Positions 27,501 to 41,544 of a stretch of 64,000 nucleotides of DNA are shown here, piece by piece; position 1 is the stretch's first letter, and every line of letters begins with the position of its first letter. A program made the position numbers and the translations under genes. Origin of the DNA: Synchiropus splendidus. Lineage: Eukaryota; Chordata; Actinopteri; Syngnathiformes; Callionymidae. Where the stretch lies: the NCBI RefSeq assembly GCF_027744825.2, contig NC_071334.1, positions 31,712,937-31,776,936 on the forward strand. The letters are read 5' to 3'. A model generated the notes under the pieces. It was not told the origin of the DNA. It saw nothing but the letters and a program-made list of their open reading frames with translations, and made no database searches.

Positions 27501-30301
27501 TGCGTACCATCTCACCGAGTCTGATGACCTCTGTTGACCTCCAGAACCTAATCTACCTACAAAATTACCAGACAGATGGGAGCAGCATTGGTCAAACTAA
27601 GATTCATTAAAATCACATTCTTTTTCTTTCTCATGGTAGATAAGAATTAGGGGAATAGATGTCAATGTTTCTGCAATATTCCCAGTGAACAATAATATAT
27701 TTTTTTTCTGGCTATAGCATGGCTCGTCCTGGCAGCAGGAGATGTTTCTAAAGATACATGTATACTTTAGTAGCAGTGGTCCACCAGACCATAAACTGCA
27801 GAGCTGTTTCATATTTTGAGTCTTTTGATTCTACACATCCATTTTTTTCATTGTTCTTGTCCATATCATTCTTCAACATGTCAACATTTTAGTAGCCCTG
27901 CTATACATACAGCTGCATACACGCCCTCTGTTTTCTTTACACTGTCAAGACTGAAAGGATCTGAGCTGCGAATGAAGAGTGAAATGTTTTCTCGCCTCTC
28001 TGCTATGACTTTACATGCTTCCTCGAGCTGTTAGTTGTCGTCAGATTTATGGACTCCATGCAACGGCATATACGCTCAGTGGTCTTAACCTTCAAACGTT
28101 CTGTAAAGGCCCAGGTCTTCGTTTACCTGCAGAGGGAACACAGCAGAGAACCTTTGGCAAATAAAAGGTGGGAGACAAAGGGGACCACTAGACAGAGGAA
28201 AGGCAACACAGGAGTCAGGACGGCGAGAAAAACATCAATACTGGGTGCATTCAGACAGAGTGGGTGAGAAAATGGGAGGCAGACAGAACTATGGGGGAGG
28301 CAGAGCACTCCGCTGGGAGAGAGCAAGACTGGAGAATCAGGAGTGGACGTCTCACCGAGATTATCTTGCCGGAGTTGATTTCAGGAGAGATCTGTTGTAA
28401 GACACAAAGAAAAGAGTGGACGACTCCCTACACAGAAATAAGTGACATCAACAAAGGCTTTCAGGAGGGTCGTAAAGACGGCCAGTCTCATCAATTAGAG
28501 GACTCGCCAGGGCTGCAGGGGAGTCAAATTCTGCAGATCATGTTGAAGATATTTTCACTTGTAAAGTTAGGATTTGGTAACGGCTCATCTTGATCTTACA
28601 GAGGAAACAGGGTCTGCGTTTAGGACAATGGCCCTGTTTTTCCAGCAACAGAAATGAATGCTACATGTATGTTTTAACATGCCCTATATCAGCAAAGTCA
28701 AACTCAGTCGCACAATAAACAGTGAACACAGTTCAAGTCAGACTGAAAAAAATTCTATTAATCCAGCAATAAAAGGTGGTCCTTTAACAGGAAACAACAG
28801 TCTAAACAGGATGTGATGTCACCATTTTAACACCAACAAGAAATACTATTCTATTCTATTTCTTTCCAGTTTAATCCAAGCAGTGACCTCTACAGGTCAT
28901 TTTAGTCATAGTTCTCTCATCCTCTCATTGTTTCTTATACAGTGCATGTATTTATGCACGCAGAAATAGACACTGTGTTTTCATTTTATCAGTTTATTTT
29001 GGTTGGCGAGAATTTCCACCACGGTGACGTCACGTGGTTGCTTTGACTTGACGTCGAGGTCTCACCAGCAGGTGGTGCGTGCTGACGTGTGCAGCTTGAC
29101 TTTGAGTTTATTTTCATTTGTCAGCAAAGAAAACAGCCAGCAACTTGCTACAGTTGCTCTTGAGTGTTTTAACAATATTTCTATAAAGAAGGGCGTTTTC
29201 AGGGGACAGGAGTTGTCCGTGAGCAGCTGTCGCTGCCTTTCCTATGGAAATGCATGAGCAGAATGATATGACAGATATGTATGAATGAGCGTGTTCAAGA
29301 TAAAGTTCAGAGTATTTGATGTGTGATAGTTTATCAATTAACATGTTCTGAAAGAAAGATCTTTGGTGTTTTCTTTCCTTCCCCCTATTCATAGAACAAC
29401 AGTATAAACAGCATCAATTTAAAGAGAGTTGAACACACAGGCCGTGCACAGTAGATGCTAAAATGATGAGTCTTTATGTCTAATGAAAAAGATTTTTCTC
29501 ATCATTATTTCTAACTTTAAGGACTTCATTAAGTCTTGTTTGATCACTGCACAGCCTAACATCATGTTGCGGGTCTGAATATTAAGTGACTGGTGAGCTT
29601 TCCACTTACAAACACAGGTTTGTTCAAAGACGCTGAGAGGCTGTTAAGGTTGTAACCTCAATTCTTTTGATGTACCCCACCAATTGTCTTGAATTCCAGG
29701 CAACATGCTCGAGTGATTGGTGTGATGGCTAAATATTTATTGCCTATTACTTAAGCAGTGAGACGGTACGATCACAGCAGTGAATTTCTTACATGTGTTT
29801 TTCACGTGTTTGTCTCCAAAGCCATGTAAAACATTCGGCTGTCACTAATGAAGCGATGTTATGGAAACTTCTAAATGGATTTTTGTTCCGTCAGCATCTT
29901 GCTGTCATTCTGACGGGACAGTTGCACGTGTGTGTGCGTGTTTGCGAGGTGTTTGTGGGGTCACGCCGGCAGACAGTCGCAGATATAATTGCGCCTCATT
30001 AGCAGCACAGATTGCTGCCTTCTACTCCCTCTGTTTTTCCCTCAGTACCAAGGACCCCATAGGAGGACTGCCACTCAAAAGAAAGTCATTAACCAATCAC
30101 AGCGTGGTATTTGTCGCTAAGAGGAGAAATAAGCATCATCCGGTTTATTACATTTAAAGGAAGAGCGGAGTAAGGCGGCGGCCAGAGGAGAGGGACGCCG
30201 CCTCCGTGAAGGGAGGGAGTCGGCCAAAGGACGCGTGTGCAATTAATGCAACATCACAGTGACAATGTTTATCACTCTCCTCCATTGACAAACGCTCAGT
30301 G

Positions 30302-30323
30302 ACACACACACACACACACACAC
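30302..30323. repeat. (CA)n microsatellite
   Basis: Uninterrupted CA dinucleotides. Confidence 0.95.
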
Positions 30324-30448
30324 GTACAGCCAGTGACATAGACACAACAAGGCGCTGCTCATTACCTCTGCTCAGGTCTGGTCTCCATGGTTGATGAAGC
30401 ATGATGGGGGCTGGGGGAGTAGTGGCCTTGTATGTCTCTCTTTATTTT

Positions 30449-30471
30449 ACACACACACACACACACACACA
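30449..30471. repeat. (CA)n microsatellite
   Basis: Uninterrupted AC dinucleotides, about 130 bp from the previous tract. Confidence 0.95.
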
Positions 30472-30742
30472 GGCAGCACGGGATCAGAGGAAGGGAAACC
30501 TCTGATTGTCTGTCTTTTATCTTGGCCACAGTCCCACAGAAACACACGGGCGCTGCAGAGTCATATCTTGATTAGGTGGCTTAGGTGGTCCTGGGGAAAT
30601 ACACTCATCCCCGTCCGTCTCCCTGCCTCCCCCTCTCTGGCATGTTGTTATCTCCAGAGTGCAAATGTTTTGGAGATATCTTCACACACACCTGATGGCA
30701 AACAACATCAGTTGTCTCACCTGTCCGTCCTGCTTCTAACAG

Positions 30743-30810
30743 GCTCCTGCAGCCCGGACCGGACCAACGGCCCGAACAAAGAGTCCTACGTGATGCTCGG
30801 CTCCAGAAAG
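30743..30810 (+). other. Orphan exon-like segment, 68 nt, gene unknown
   Basis: A pyrimidine-rich acceptor (tgcttctaacag) and a donor (gtaatg) frame 68 nt. In the open frame (phase 1 in, phase 0 out) it reads SCSPDRTNGPNKESYVMLGS and then RK, with about 20 of 22 codons ending in G or C. That codon use is unlike the flanking AT-rich DNA and like the real exons of this window. I do not recognise the protein, and no neighbouring exon could be joined to it. It may be an exon of an unannotated gene, a relic, or a chance match. Confidence 0.3.
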
Positions 30811-33800
30811 GTAATGTGGTGATGCTGTTTGCGTCTCCTAGTGTGTGTAGGGAAATTAAATTAGCGCCGCCGTCTCGACCGTGCATTGTCCTCCCCAGAC
30901 AAACATCAGTCTCATTTGTTTAAGCCCCAAAAGGACATGTGTTTATGCCGTCAAGCGTTTAAAAGCTCTCCGAAGCACCAGAAGAATAATGAAAAAAAGT
31001 GGTGTGATGAAGATATATACTGCCCAAAAATCAAGAAAAACAGGTGGTTGATGGTACAAGAGGATGTGAGTTTTATTTTATTGGAACTGTGGGCACAATT
31101 CAGGGGGATTTATCGGCTAGAGAGTGGAGCTTTGTTGAGGCAATATCAAAATTCCAAAAGCTAAAACAGTGTTGTTTTCATTGTTTTAGTTAAGCTCAGT
31201 TACAGCAACTTAAAAGTGACAAATTTTTTACATGTAAATGTCATACTGTAAGTTTGACGTAACAAAAACAGTTTTTTTCATGCCGGCATATTATTTGCAT
31301 GTCTGATCCATTTCAATTATAATTGTCAATTTTCTCTTATGTCTTATCTTATGTGTACATAAGCAGATTGGCTCTTCAAAGCAGGTCAGGCCTGAGCCAC
31401 GGTTCTGTTCTTTGTTGTTAGCGCGGTGCTAACAGTGGAATAATGCCTGTAGTTATGAAGTAGGCTATTTGTCTTGTAGAATAAATACATTTTGACATAA
31501 CTTCAAGGACACCTTTGAGTGTCTTTTGGGTGTTGTACTTGTGGTATACATTCTTTGGGCGATATATTGCTTTATAACCAGATCAACTTATCAGGATATG
31601 AGTTTAAGTCCATATCGCCAACCCCTTTCATGATCAATGAAGATACAGCGCCCTACCTTGACAACATTCTTCCCTCCAAAATAATCGCAACAACGGCAAC
31701 GGATGTTTATCTTACTGGGACATTCACTCGAAATGTTCACACATTTCTGCCACACCTTTCGCTTGCTGGAAGTGCAACTATCGCGCAGCCACAGTCTAAC
31801 CTCAGATGAAAAACACAATGTTGTACGAGATAAATGAAACACTGATATGCCCATCTCTACACTGCAGCTGATGTTAAAACACAAACACATTCCTGTAAAC
31901 AAGTCACTGGAAAGTATCACCTGCTCCTCAAGTATGTGGTTCAGATGTACGATGCAAGGCAAATGGCATGTTGAGTTGAGTGAAAACCCAAAGCTTTTCT
32001 GAGTTGGCACTCTGAGTTTAATAATTCATTAAGGCAGAAAACATCCACAACACTTGTTTGGGGTGTGTGTACACAGATACAAAACCGAGGAGTGGAAATC
32101 CGGCAGCGAACCAAGAGCCGCCAGGTGACTGACTAACTCACAGTTGTGTGATCTGGTTGAGTGGGCTCAAATCAGCACATTTGGACTGGGTGGATTATAT
32201 TGTTCATACTCGTGTGTTGTTGACTCACGCTCAGTCACCGTGTGTGTTGAAACTGTTGACATACTCACAATACCAGACGATGTGGCGTGCGACGACCATG
32301 CACGCCTTAAAATATGAGGTTGAAGGGAAGATGTTCAATTTCTCAACCGACTGCTCGATGAAAGCACAAGCAGCTTATATACACACACACACACACCGAG
32401 CAGGCACTGTATTCACTTGCCCATGTTGGAAACACACGCATATAAATGCACACACAGCCTTAAAGCACAAAAGTGATAAAGAGACAGCATAAAAATATTT
32501 CACACTGCTTCCTCCTCAATCTGTGTTTAGCTGAACGAAACCATTTATCTGTTTTGTTCACACATGCAAGCAAACGGCGTGAAAGCACACGCACACACAC
32601 ACGTCTTCGGCAATATCATGCATTCTGGGCCTATAGCGCCGGGGCGTTCAGTAATTGAAAACAGAGCTGAATAATCGGGGACAGTGACAGCCCTGAAAGA
32701 TTATGTGAACTCAAACATTAACACAATTAAGTGTGTGAGCACTGGAGTATGTCGCAGCATTAGACACTGTCTTAATAGTCCCCCAGCACAAAGACACGAG
32801 AATATGTGTGTGTGTGTCATGGTAACGGAAAGAGTGCATGCATGACATCACGTATCACCACAGTGGGATGAAGCAAGGCCAGGAGCAAAGAAGCGGCTGT
32901 TAAAACAACCAAATTTGCTGGTATTCTCAATCGAATCCTCAAATTAAAGCACAAAAACCATGTTTGAGCGTGCCGTGCTCCTGGGGTCCTGCTACAGTTG
33001 CGGAGCATGTAGAATTGACGAGAATACAAACATAAAACCAGTTGTGCCTGTGGATACTCAGCCTTATCACAAGTGACGTAACGTTCATAGTTATTTTTGT
33101 ATTGATCCCTTCCTGATAAGCTCTTGTTTAGACGCCTGTTCCTTTGATAGTGTCTTTAAATTCAGAAAGAAATGTACTTGAAAATGTGTGAGCCTAAATC
33201 CTCACTGCTAGAATGAACTGCCTGCATTGAACAAAACATTTTAGTACAAGAAGAGCAGACTGCCCTGTCAAAGCCAATCTCAGTGTGAGCTGAGCTCACC
33301 TTCTATTCTTTTTACTGTACTTGTGTAGCGCTAGCAGTTCAGTCACTGTGGATCAAGTACACAATGTGATACACAAATGCTGAGCTTCAGTTTTGGGCGT
33401 GTGTTGAGGATCAGCTGGTCTGAGTGTGGGACAGTGGTGTCAGGAAATGTGGAAATATCTTATCTAGGTAGGAAATTACTTACATCTCTAGGCCAATGGT
33501 ATATCTTAAGGGTCTTGTTTACAAGTGGGGAAGAATGGAGCATGAAAATGGAAGACTGGGTCAGCGAGGCATCCTTTCAAATGAACTTTAGGTGACTGAC
33601 TGAAGAATTAAATCACTCTTACATTCAAGCCTCAAAACTGCAAACTCAGTCATCTGCCGCTCAGAGTAGAACCACTGCTGCACCACACTGAAACCAGTTG
33701 AGGTGGCATCTTCACCGGTGCATCCTGGTGTTGTGCCCTCTGCGAGTCCAACTGGTAGGAAGCCGACAGTAAAGTCTGGGCCTTCTGAAATATAACTGCT

Positions 33801-35113
33801 GCGCCCATAATCTGCCGTTTCTGAAAATAAATGGCTTCGTGGATGCCTTTACTTGCCGATAGGAAAGAGTGGATTTCTTTATATTCTTCATGCAAGACCT
33901 TGCATCACATGTCTTTCTTCACTTTCTGTCCTCGCAATTCTAGGACTCTCTTTATTACGTTTGCACTGTTTTGTATAGGTATTGTCTTATTGATAAGGAC
34001 TAGGAACATGCCTCCACTGTCTACCACCTTTAGCCTGGGAACATCTGGGTTTGGGAGAGAGAGAGTTCAACAAATAGAAATGAAATTAAAATAAATACGG
34101 ACAAAATGACTCTCAGGAGTGATCTACAACACCGTCTGAATCCATAGATTTTTTTAAAGGATTCCTTTAAATTGGGAGGTCGGACCATCGGTCAGATTGG
34201 TATTTGGAGCCTGCAGTGCATTTCACACCTACGCCTTCAGTGACATTCTATCGAGTTCAGCTTCAAAAATGCCTCTCAAAATACCATCATCTACGTTTCA
34301 TAGTGCATAAATTACATTATCCCAGATGTGGCACCGGTGTGCGTGTCCGCTATACTGCTAGCTCTCACAAGTGAGTTTCAAAATCTCAGGGAGCGTCCAT
34401 GCAATGGCCTGCAAGAAGGCTCTCAGAGTCCAACTCATGATCTGATTGGCTATTGCAACTGTCTCGCAACCATAACGTCAGCCGTGCTGATTCTGATTCT
34501 CTGGCGACACACACTAGCTGATTGGATGAAAACTCTAGGCTAAAAACTACACTGAAAGGAGGATACTGTGACATGGAGAGAAGATGAAAAATATTAGTGG
34601 ACGCATCATAATTATGATCATGATTTCTGGTTATGATATGCCAGCAGAGATGGCCCTGGTATTTTTTGTACGATGCTTTGGGAGGTCATTGGGAGATTTG
34701 AGCCAGGTTAGCGCTCTCTGAGTGCTATTCTAGATGTCGTATGCCACCATCTGTAGTACGCATTCTGTAGCACGTGGTTATAAGCTGTTTAGAAGAGGTG
34801 TCCGTCAAACGTCAGCCTTCAGCAAACGTGTACATTGAAATGCTACGTTGTTTTTAGAAGTTAAGGTGCCATCTCTGTCTGCCACACCGAGAACAATGAG
34901 ACAAAAGAGAATCTCCTCTTTGCTTTTACAAACCGAGCAAATGATTCAATTGTCTCCCGGCGATTTCACACCTTTGCAACCAGCCGCTGGGCAGGCGACG
35001 GCCCAGCTCTGATTAATGTTGCGTCCGAACACTCTGCTGCCGTTTTGTTAACAGGATTGCAGCCATTTCTAACTGTGTTTCATTACTGTACTAAGAGCCG
35101 ATAAGATGATCGC

Positions 35114-35139
35114 TCACACACACACACACACACACACAC
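35114..35139. repeat. (CA)n microsatellite
   Basis: Uninterrupted CA dinucleotides between two complex, TAAT-containing segments. Confidence 0.95.
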
Positions 35140-38100
35140 GCGCACATTGGCAAGAGTGCTAATTCAATCTGCTGACAGGGAAACATGGCAAACAACATCC
35201 ATTATGGCCTCAGAGCTAATTGGTAGGGGGAGCCAGACGGGGGAGGGGAGGGTGAGATTCTGCAATTAGGTGTTGGACACCTTCAGAGAATATTGCCATT
35301 TTTTAATCTTCAGTTGTTTCATATGATGATCAAATCTGTTTAGCAGGACTTTCCAGAAGTATCAGTGTCACAAAGCTCGGTCACCATCAGAAATTGTTGA
35401 CCAGCCGAGGACAATGGGAAGCCAAACTCCGCGCCCCGGAGAGAGACGGTGACATGCCAGCCTGCGCTGGCATCAAACCAAGGGTGACATTTAATAATTC
35501 CCTGCCTCCCAATAACCCTCACCTCCTCCCTGCGCTGCCATCATCTGACTCCCCATTACAATTAGAGATAAATCTTCCCCTCATCACACAAGAAAAACAG
35601 ACAGACAGACAGACAAGTCGGTGATGGATTACCGTCATTCACTCACAGACAAGATCTTTTTGGATTCGGAGGTTTGCTCCTGTTTATTTACCTCTTCCAT
35701 CACCTCACATCAGCTCAGCGGCGGCGGCTGAAAGACAGGGATGGCAGACAGACAGACGGAGTGGCGTGGAGAAATGAATGATATCACTGCTGGTGTGTGG
35801 GTCTTGAAGAGGAAAGGCGGGGGGCGGGGTGGGGGTGGGGGGGTGAAAATGAGGAAATCCAGAAAGGAAAGCTCAGTGGGGCAGAATTTGGTTAAGAGAG
35901 TAGAGTAGTAGAGCTGAAGCAGGCGGGGAGCGGTGGAGGGCAGCAGATAAGAGCGGAGATAAAAGCATGGAGCATGCAGGGATGTGGGGGGAGTCTGCTG
36001 TTCCATACAATGTTTACAAGCAGCAATTTGATGTTGAACACGTCTGCTTACTTATGTCATTAGCAGTATCTACAGAACACACCGCACCAAGACACACAGG
36101 TGGAGCACATCAGTGTGTGACGCATTAGTTACCTTCTACGCTTCTTTCATGTAGACCTCAGCTGGATGAACTTTCTTCTTAACCAGAGAAGTTTGCTGCC
36201 GAGCCTTTAAGCCTCAATCTGGACGGGACTTTACCCATTTTCAGTCGCTAGCAGGATAACTACGCCACTGCTTTTTTAAGACAATGAGGTTTGGTTGACA
36301 TGAGTCACCAGTGGAGACAACAGGAGAAGAGTGGATTCTATCATCATCGTCATTTCGTTTTTCTTACCTCATTGTAATTTTCACAATTGTCACAACCGAC
36401 GTTGCCACAGTGTCACCCAACGCTATAAAAAGGATAATACATGGTAACCTGCAAGGTCATAAAATATTCACTAGCCCCAAATTATTTGTCAGAGTTCAGA
36501 GTTTCAGCATAATTATAGCGAGCGCTACTACATTATACAACTACAAAGCACGTATGTGCACATGGATTTCTGAAAACCAGAACGCAATATCAGTCTGCTA
36601 AACATACTCTTCAAAATCTTTTGTCACTTTCTCCCACAGTCATTTGGTCCTTGGCAACAGCAGTCCTGGCTCCAGCCTGCTTACTCCCATTGTGACTTGG
36701 GGTTTATGTCAGAATGCTGCGTTTTAATGTTGATGTGTTGTAGTGTCTGAATTTGTTGCGACGTTTTGCAGTTGCTATGAACTTTGCCGGCCACCATAGC
36801 AATGACATCACTGGACATGATGTGTTGTCATGGACAGGTGGTGCAGTGGTGGGCTGTGATTTGACCCGGTTTGGTGTGAGTGTTGCCAAGGCATGTGCAG
36901 TGTACGCCCCTTATTCTTCAATGCACATTGTGTTGCAGTTATGCATAGTACTTCATTCATTCACGTCTGGCCTGATAAGGTTGTTTTTGTCTTCACTGCA
37001 CCACTCACTCACAGTTTGTCCTCTTTTCAATACTGCTAGGGTGAATGCATGAACTCCAATTTCCATGTTCATAAAATAAGAAAAACACCTAAACCTCAAA
37101 GCCCAAGGTCATGCTTTTCAGTAGAATCTTAGTATGTTCACTTGAACCCACTGATGTTCTCATCCTCACATGAGTCAAGCAGTGGAGGTGAAGTGAGCGT
37201 GAAAGACATGTGAGAGCGTGTCCTGTCAGGATCTTCAGATCTGAGTACTCCGTTTGTGGACAATTACGAAACTCTCCAGCATGCAAAAAGGGTTACTTTA
37301 AGTTGATATCTTTGCTTGACAACTTGTTGACCACATTGAAAAACACTCCTGATTTGTTGTAGGACTTTTTCACGAAACTACACCAGAAATATCTAAAAGC
37401 CGCTTTCACTTTTCTCTGTGGACGGCAATTAAGTTTAAGAATGATGAGCGTAAATCTTTGTTGTTAACAGTTCTTTGTGGTCTGAAGACTCCTGTTGGGG
37501 TTTCACACGTGTTCTGTAAAAAAAGCGCTTCAGCTGGTTTGACGACTTGAAAGTAAAGGGGAACCCCCACGTTCGAGCTGAAGGTGATTTATCTGAGAGG
37601 TGGTGATGATGTCATTTGACCTGTAGCTGCCACAGGAAACAGCAGCAGCAGCAGCAGGAGGAAAGATCAAAACACACTTTCAGCTGCGCCCCACCACAGT
37701 TATGCATCGAATCCACGTTTCCAATGATGCATTGAGTGGAAGTGAAGGGGAGAATATTGACTTCAACACACACCCTCACGCTTCATCATGAAAGCAAACA
37801 TTTTTGTCTTAGTCATTGTTCTCCTGAGTGTTTTTGCTATGTATGGTCCTACTTCTGTTAGTCCGAGCGAGTAAACTGTTGAGTTTCGCCATAATAGATA
37901 AATGAAGGCCCCTCAAAATAATTTATGGACAAATTAAAGTATTTAAATTTGACAATAATAAAAGCTCAACTCAAACAAAATTTGTAAGATGATGTATTAA
38001 CATACCATAAATACTTTGTTGTTTTGTAGTTGTTGCAAATACTTTCCTATGATGCAAATCATATTTCCTGGATAAAACAACGCTGAATTTTCGTGAATAT

Positions 38101-40367
38101 GTGAAATTGTACTGAAAATAAATATTGTACCGGCTTACTTAAAGACATCCCCGATGTGGCCCCAGACTGGCACTGGAAAGAGCATAACATCCAATAAAGA
38201 CCACATCTATCGTAATATGTAAGACACCATTGAATAAACTATCACTAGACAAAATCCTTTGGGCAAATAATGATGTCCACCCATCTGAAACAGGGTTTTT
38301 TGACAGGCATCAAGATGAGATGATCAAAAGAAAATCACCTTGTCCATCACATCCTCCCGCAGCAGTGTCTCCCTCACATTTTGCCACTGCGGACCTTTTC
38401 TAATGTAACTGGGGACCCCCAAAAATCAGAAGAGAAAAACCTTGGACATTGAATGAGATGATGAGGGTCAAATTGTTGATGACCTCCTGCAAAAAGAAAT
38501 GTTACCAAACCATCTTTCAATTTCGGAATGATGGTAGATGATCATGGAGAACACAGAGATATCATGCACCGCCAGGGCCTCTCATTGTGGCGCGCGGTGT
38601 TCAGAGATGAACTGCAGGACAAGTGAAATCCTTTCCTCAACAAAAGAGGGAGGAAGGAGACTTCATAAGTCAAAAGATGCCAGGGTTTTGTGTGCTTTCA
38701 GGAAAATGTTTTTTGGTTCATGATGGGGTTTTTTCCACTCAATGCACAAGGCCTTGAAGGCTTGATTAAATCACAAGTTTGTTCTCAACAACACTTCAGC
38801 AAGTATTTCATGTCCTTTTCATCTTAATGTGATTTAACTTTAATCCGTTTAAACACCTCCCACTTCATCTAATGCCAGCTAAATCATCTTTGTCGCCGCA
38901 TTTCCCTTCAGCAAGTCAGGCTCCTCCATCATGTCTCCACATCCCCCTCCTCCTCCCTTGTCACACCTGTCCCCTTCATGTCCTCATTCACTGTACCTCA
39001 TCCGTCCTCTAACCCAGTGCCTCCATCTCCCACATTCCCCGTCCAGACAGTCGGTGCCTGTCCTCACCAACGTCTCCTCCCGAGCCCCTACCATCCCTAT
39101 GGAAACCTGGGTATTTTCAGCGACTAGTTGAATTGAAATTGGACTCAAAGTATACAATTTAGCAATGGACCCCCCGCTACCCAGATAGATCAAGGACTTA
39201 AAATTCAAGCAACTCCTTAATAATTGTACAATAAGAAGCTTATACCAAGTCATTTGTATTCTCTCAGCGTTGGTGTGACAGTCGTTTCCATGACAATTCC
39301 ACATTCAATTTTGTGGCTTTGAGGCTTCAATATATCAGATATTGATGCTCAGTATAAACCAGATTAACGTGTGAAATTACAATAAGAACAACAACAAGGA
39401 GAACGTATTATTGTACACACTTTTGTTTTTCTCATATTTTTTGGAGTGGCATGCTGTCGTCTCAAAGTCCACGTCATTAAAATTCACATCAGTCATTTCC
39501 AAATGGAACCTAAAGTTACTTCCCACACAAATAAATTGTTTAATCAATTTGTACTGCAGGCAATGGCAAAGTCAAACCCATGACAATGGAACCAAATGCC
39601 AACCCTAATGCTGAGTAACAGCAATGCCATCTGGCTTCACTTTATTTCTTTATTTGCGTGTAATTTGTGTTCTAGTTGATCTGAACGTTGTGTAAACACA
39701 TTAAGAATCACAGGAGGGGGAGAAACAGAAGTGCACCACTGACTGAGCTTCTCTTTCCGCTCCTATCTAGTCATGCCAAGCTATGTTGCATGTTGATGGA
39801 TAATGTGGACTCAGCAATATTTCAAGATATGATATTGAAGAAACAAAAATAGCCCTTCAAAGTAAAATAATACTGCGGGCTCTTTACAGTGATAAATTGA
39901 AGGGGCCATGAAAGAGAGTCAGAAATGTAAATCCCCGTAGAACATGAGGAAAATCTGACTACTTGGTCGGACCATAACCATAACGCCATACGACTCTCGC
40001 ATACACCCATGAAGGCCTTGAGAAGCCTGCGGCTGAGAGGGAATAATGGTTAGTAACCTGAAAAATGTCCTCCTCACAAAAGCCCTGTGACTGTAATAAA
40101 TGGAATGGTTAGTCCTCATGCATTAATGCAGGTGCCGCAGCTGTGCCAGACCATGTCTTTCATGTCCCAGGTATAGTGTCTCACAGTGGTCATGTAAACA
40201 TCCATTCTTCCACACGGTTCTGCTTATTCCTGCAGGACACACTGGAAAGGTCGACGGCACAAGAACTCACACTCTCACGCCCACAGACAGGCATTGTTTG
40301 CTTTTGCACTGTAGAAGGAAATAAGAGGAGAATCTAGAAACTTCCTGCAGACAGAGCACATGTTTGT

Positions 40368-40440
40368 TCCAGACTGAATTCCAACCCACAACCTGCACTC
40401 TGTGAGGCGGCAGCTCAAATCATGTGATCGCCTTCGCATT
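40368..40440 (-). mobile_element. tRNA-derived SINE-like remnant
   Basis: The stretch reading AATTCCAACCCACAACCT and then TGTGAGGCGGCAGCTCAAAT resembles the reverse complement of the tRNA-type head of fish SINEs (box B consensus GGTTCGATTCC, followed back to box A). It is short and diverged and has no clear tail. Assignment is by recalled pattern only. Confidence 0.4.
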
Positions 40441-40489
40441 AACACATTCGTTGCAAAGAGAGTAAAGAAAACATCAAACACTCAACCCG

Positions 40490-40915
40490 TGGCTCAGGAG
40501 CCAAATCTGGCCGGTCAGATCATTTTATGCAGCCCACAGGAGCTGTAAGTGTTGGAATAACATTCTAAACTCATTTCAAGTACACAAAATGCCTCACCAT
40601 CAAAACATGTCAGCATTATGACCAAGATAAGTGTTGAAGTTTCGCCCTTTGACTGGGTAGCAGGTGGAGATTATAGACGTTGAGAATTAATCTGGAAGCT
40701 TCCCAAAAATGATGGGAATTCAATAAGAGTTGGTGCTGTATGAAAAAATCCAGACTGCTACCTGAGGTGCGAGTCGGTTCATGTGTTTTGAAGCTAACCA
40801 CAGAGATGACTGAAGGGAAACTGATATTGTTTTCTGTTTAAACTGCTCCTTCCTATCAAAGAATTAACGGAACCTTAATAAATCTACGACCTTTGTGTGA
40901 CTGAGTTTGACACCC
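40490..40915. mobile_element. Non-autonomous hAT-type DNA transposon remnant
   Basis: The left part carries the GGCC..TCAGATCATTTTATGCAGCCC-type block common in teleost hAT fragments. The right end is GAGTTTGACACCCCTG (40900-40915), the complement of the hAT-type terminus CAGGGGTGTCAAACTC. There is no transposase frame, and the left terminus is too diverged to place exactly. Confidence 0.5.
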
Positions 40916-41544
40916 CTGCTGTGGAAAGACTGAACACCTAAATAACTGTCATGGCCATGGCTGCTCCTGGTACAAACCATGGCGGATTAGCAACAAAAGC
41001 CATCATTTATTTTCAGGGTTATCCACGTCTTGGCTCTCTAGACTATGGAATGCTGCAGTAATTTTGTGACTGAAGTGCAATCGTACAACCACACGCCCCG
41101 CTTTGTTGTCAAGAGGGTCATTTTGATAACGCCATTACAGACAGTGAAGTAATAATAAAAGAGAATACTGCGAGCGAGTCAGGCACTCTCACACGTGAAT
41201 TTACTATTAACCCCATTTTGAGTACTGTGTCTTTTCAAATCAAACCAATCTAAACTTTGGTAACGGTCTCAAAAGTATTCCTCAGGCTTCATTCTTGGGA
41301 GTTTTTTTTTCTGACCTCAAACTGTCGATCCCCGTCCATGGGTGTTTACTTCACTCCTGTTGAAAATGGATTTACTATCAACGGTCATAGGTCCAAGCAG
41401 CTTTCTTATAATCACATGTTTGGACCCCTCAGTCCTCATTTCTGTCCTCATTCTGACTATACAACACTTCTGGTCTCCAGTCAGCCTCAGACACCTCACT
41501 GTCCCTCTGCAAACTCTGGTCTGCAAATTCGGGTCTGTCAGGCA

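Larger units (their letters stand above)
24521..40360. other. Gene-poor intergenic DNA
   Basis: Contents seen are CA runs near 25990-26003, 30302-30323, 30449-30471, 32380-32397 and 35114-35139; an AGC run at 37640-37657; a GACA run at 35597-35615; G-rich DNA at 35819-35843; and an exon-like segment at 30743-30810. The longest open frame (25802-26335, minus) runs through a CA repeat and is not supported. No actin-like exon is present. Confidence 0.6.

Noticed and set aside
31416..31434. Hairpin TGTTAGC ... GCTAACA
   Set aside because: Only 7 bp with no surrounding stem of precursor-microRNA length.
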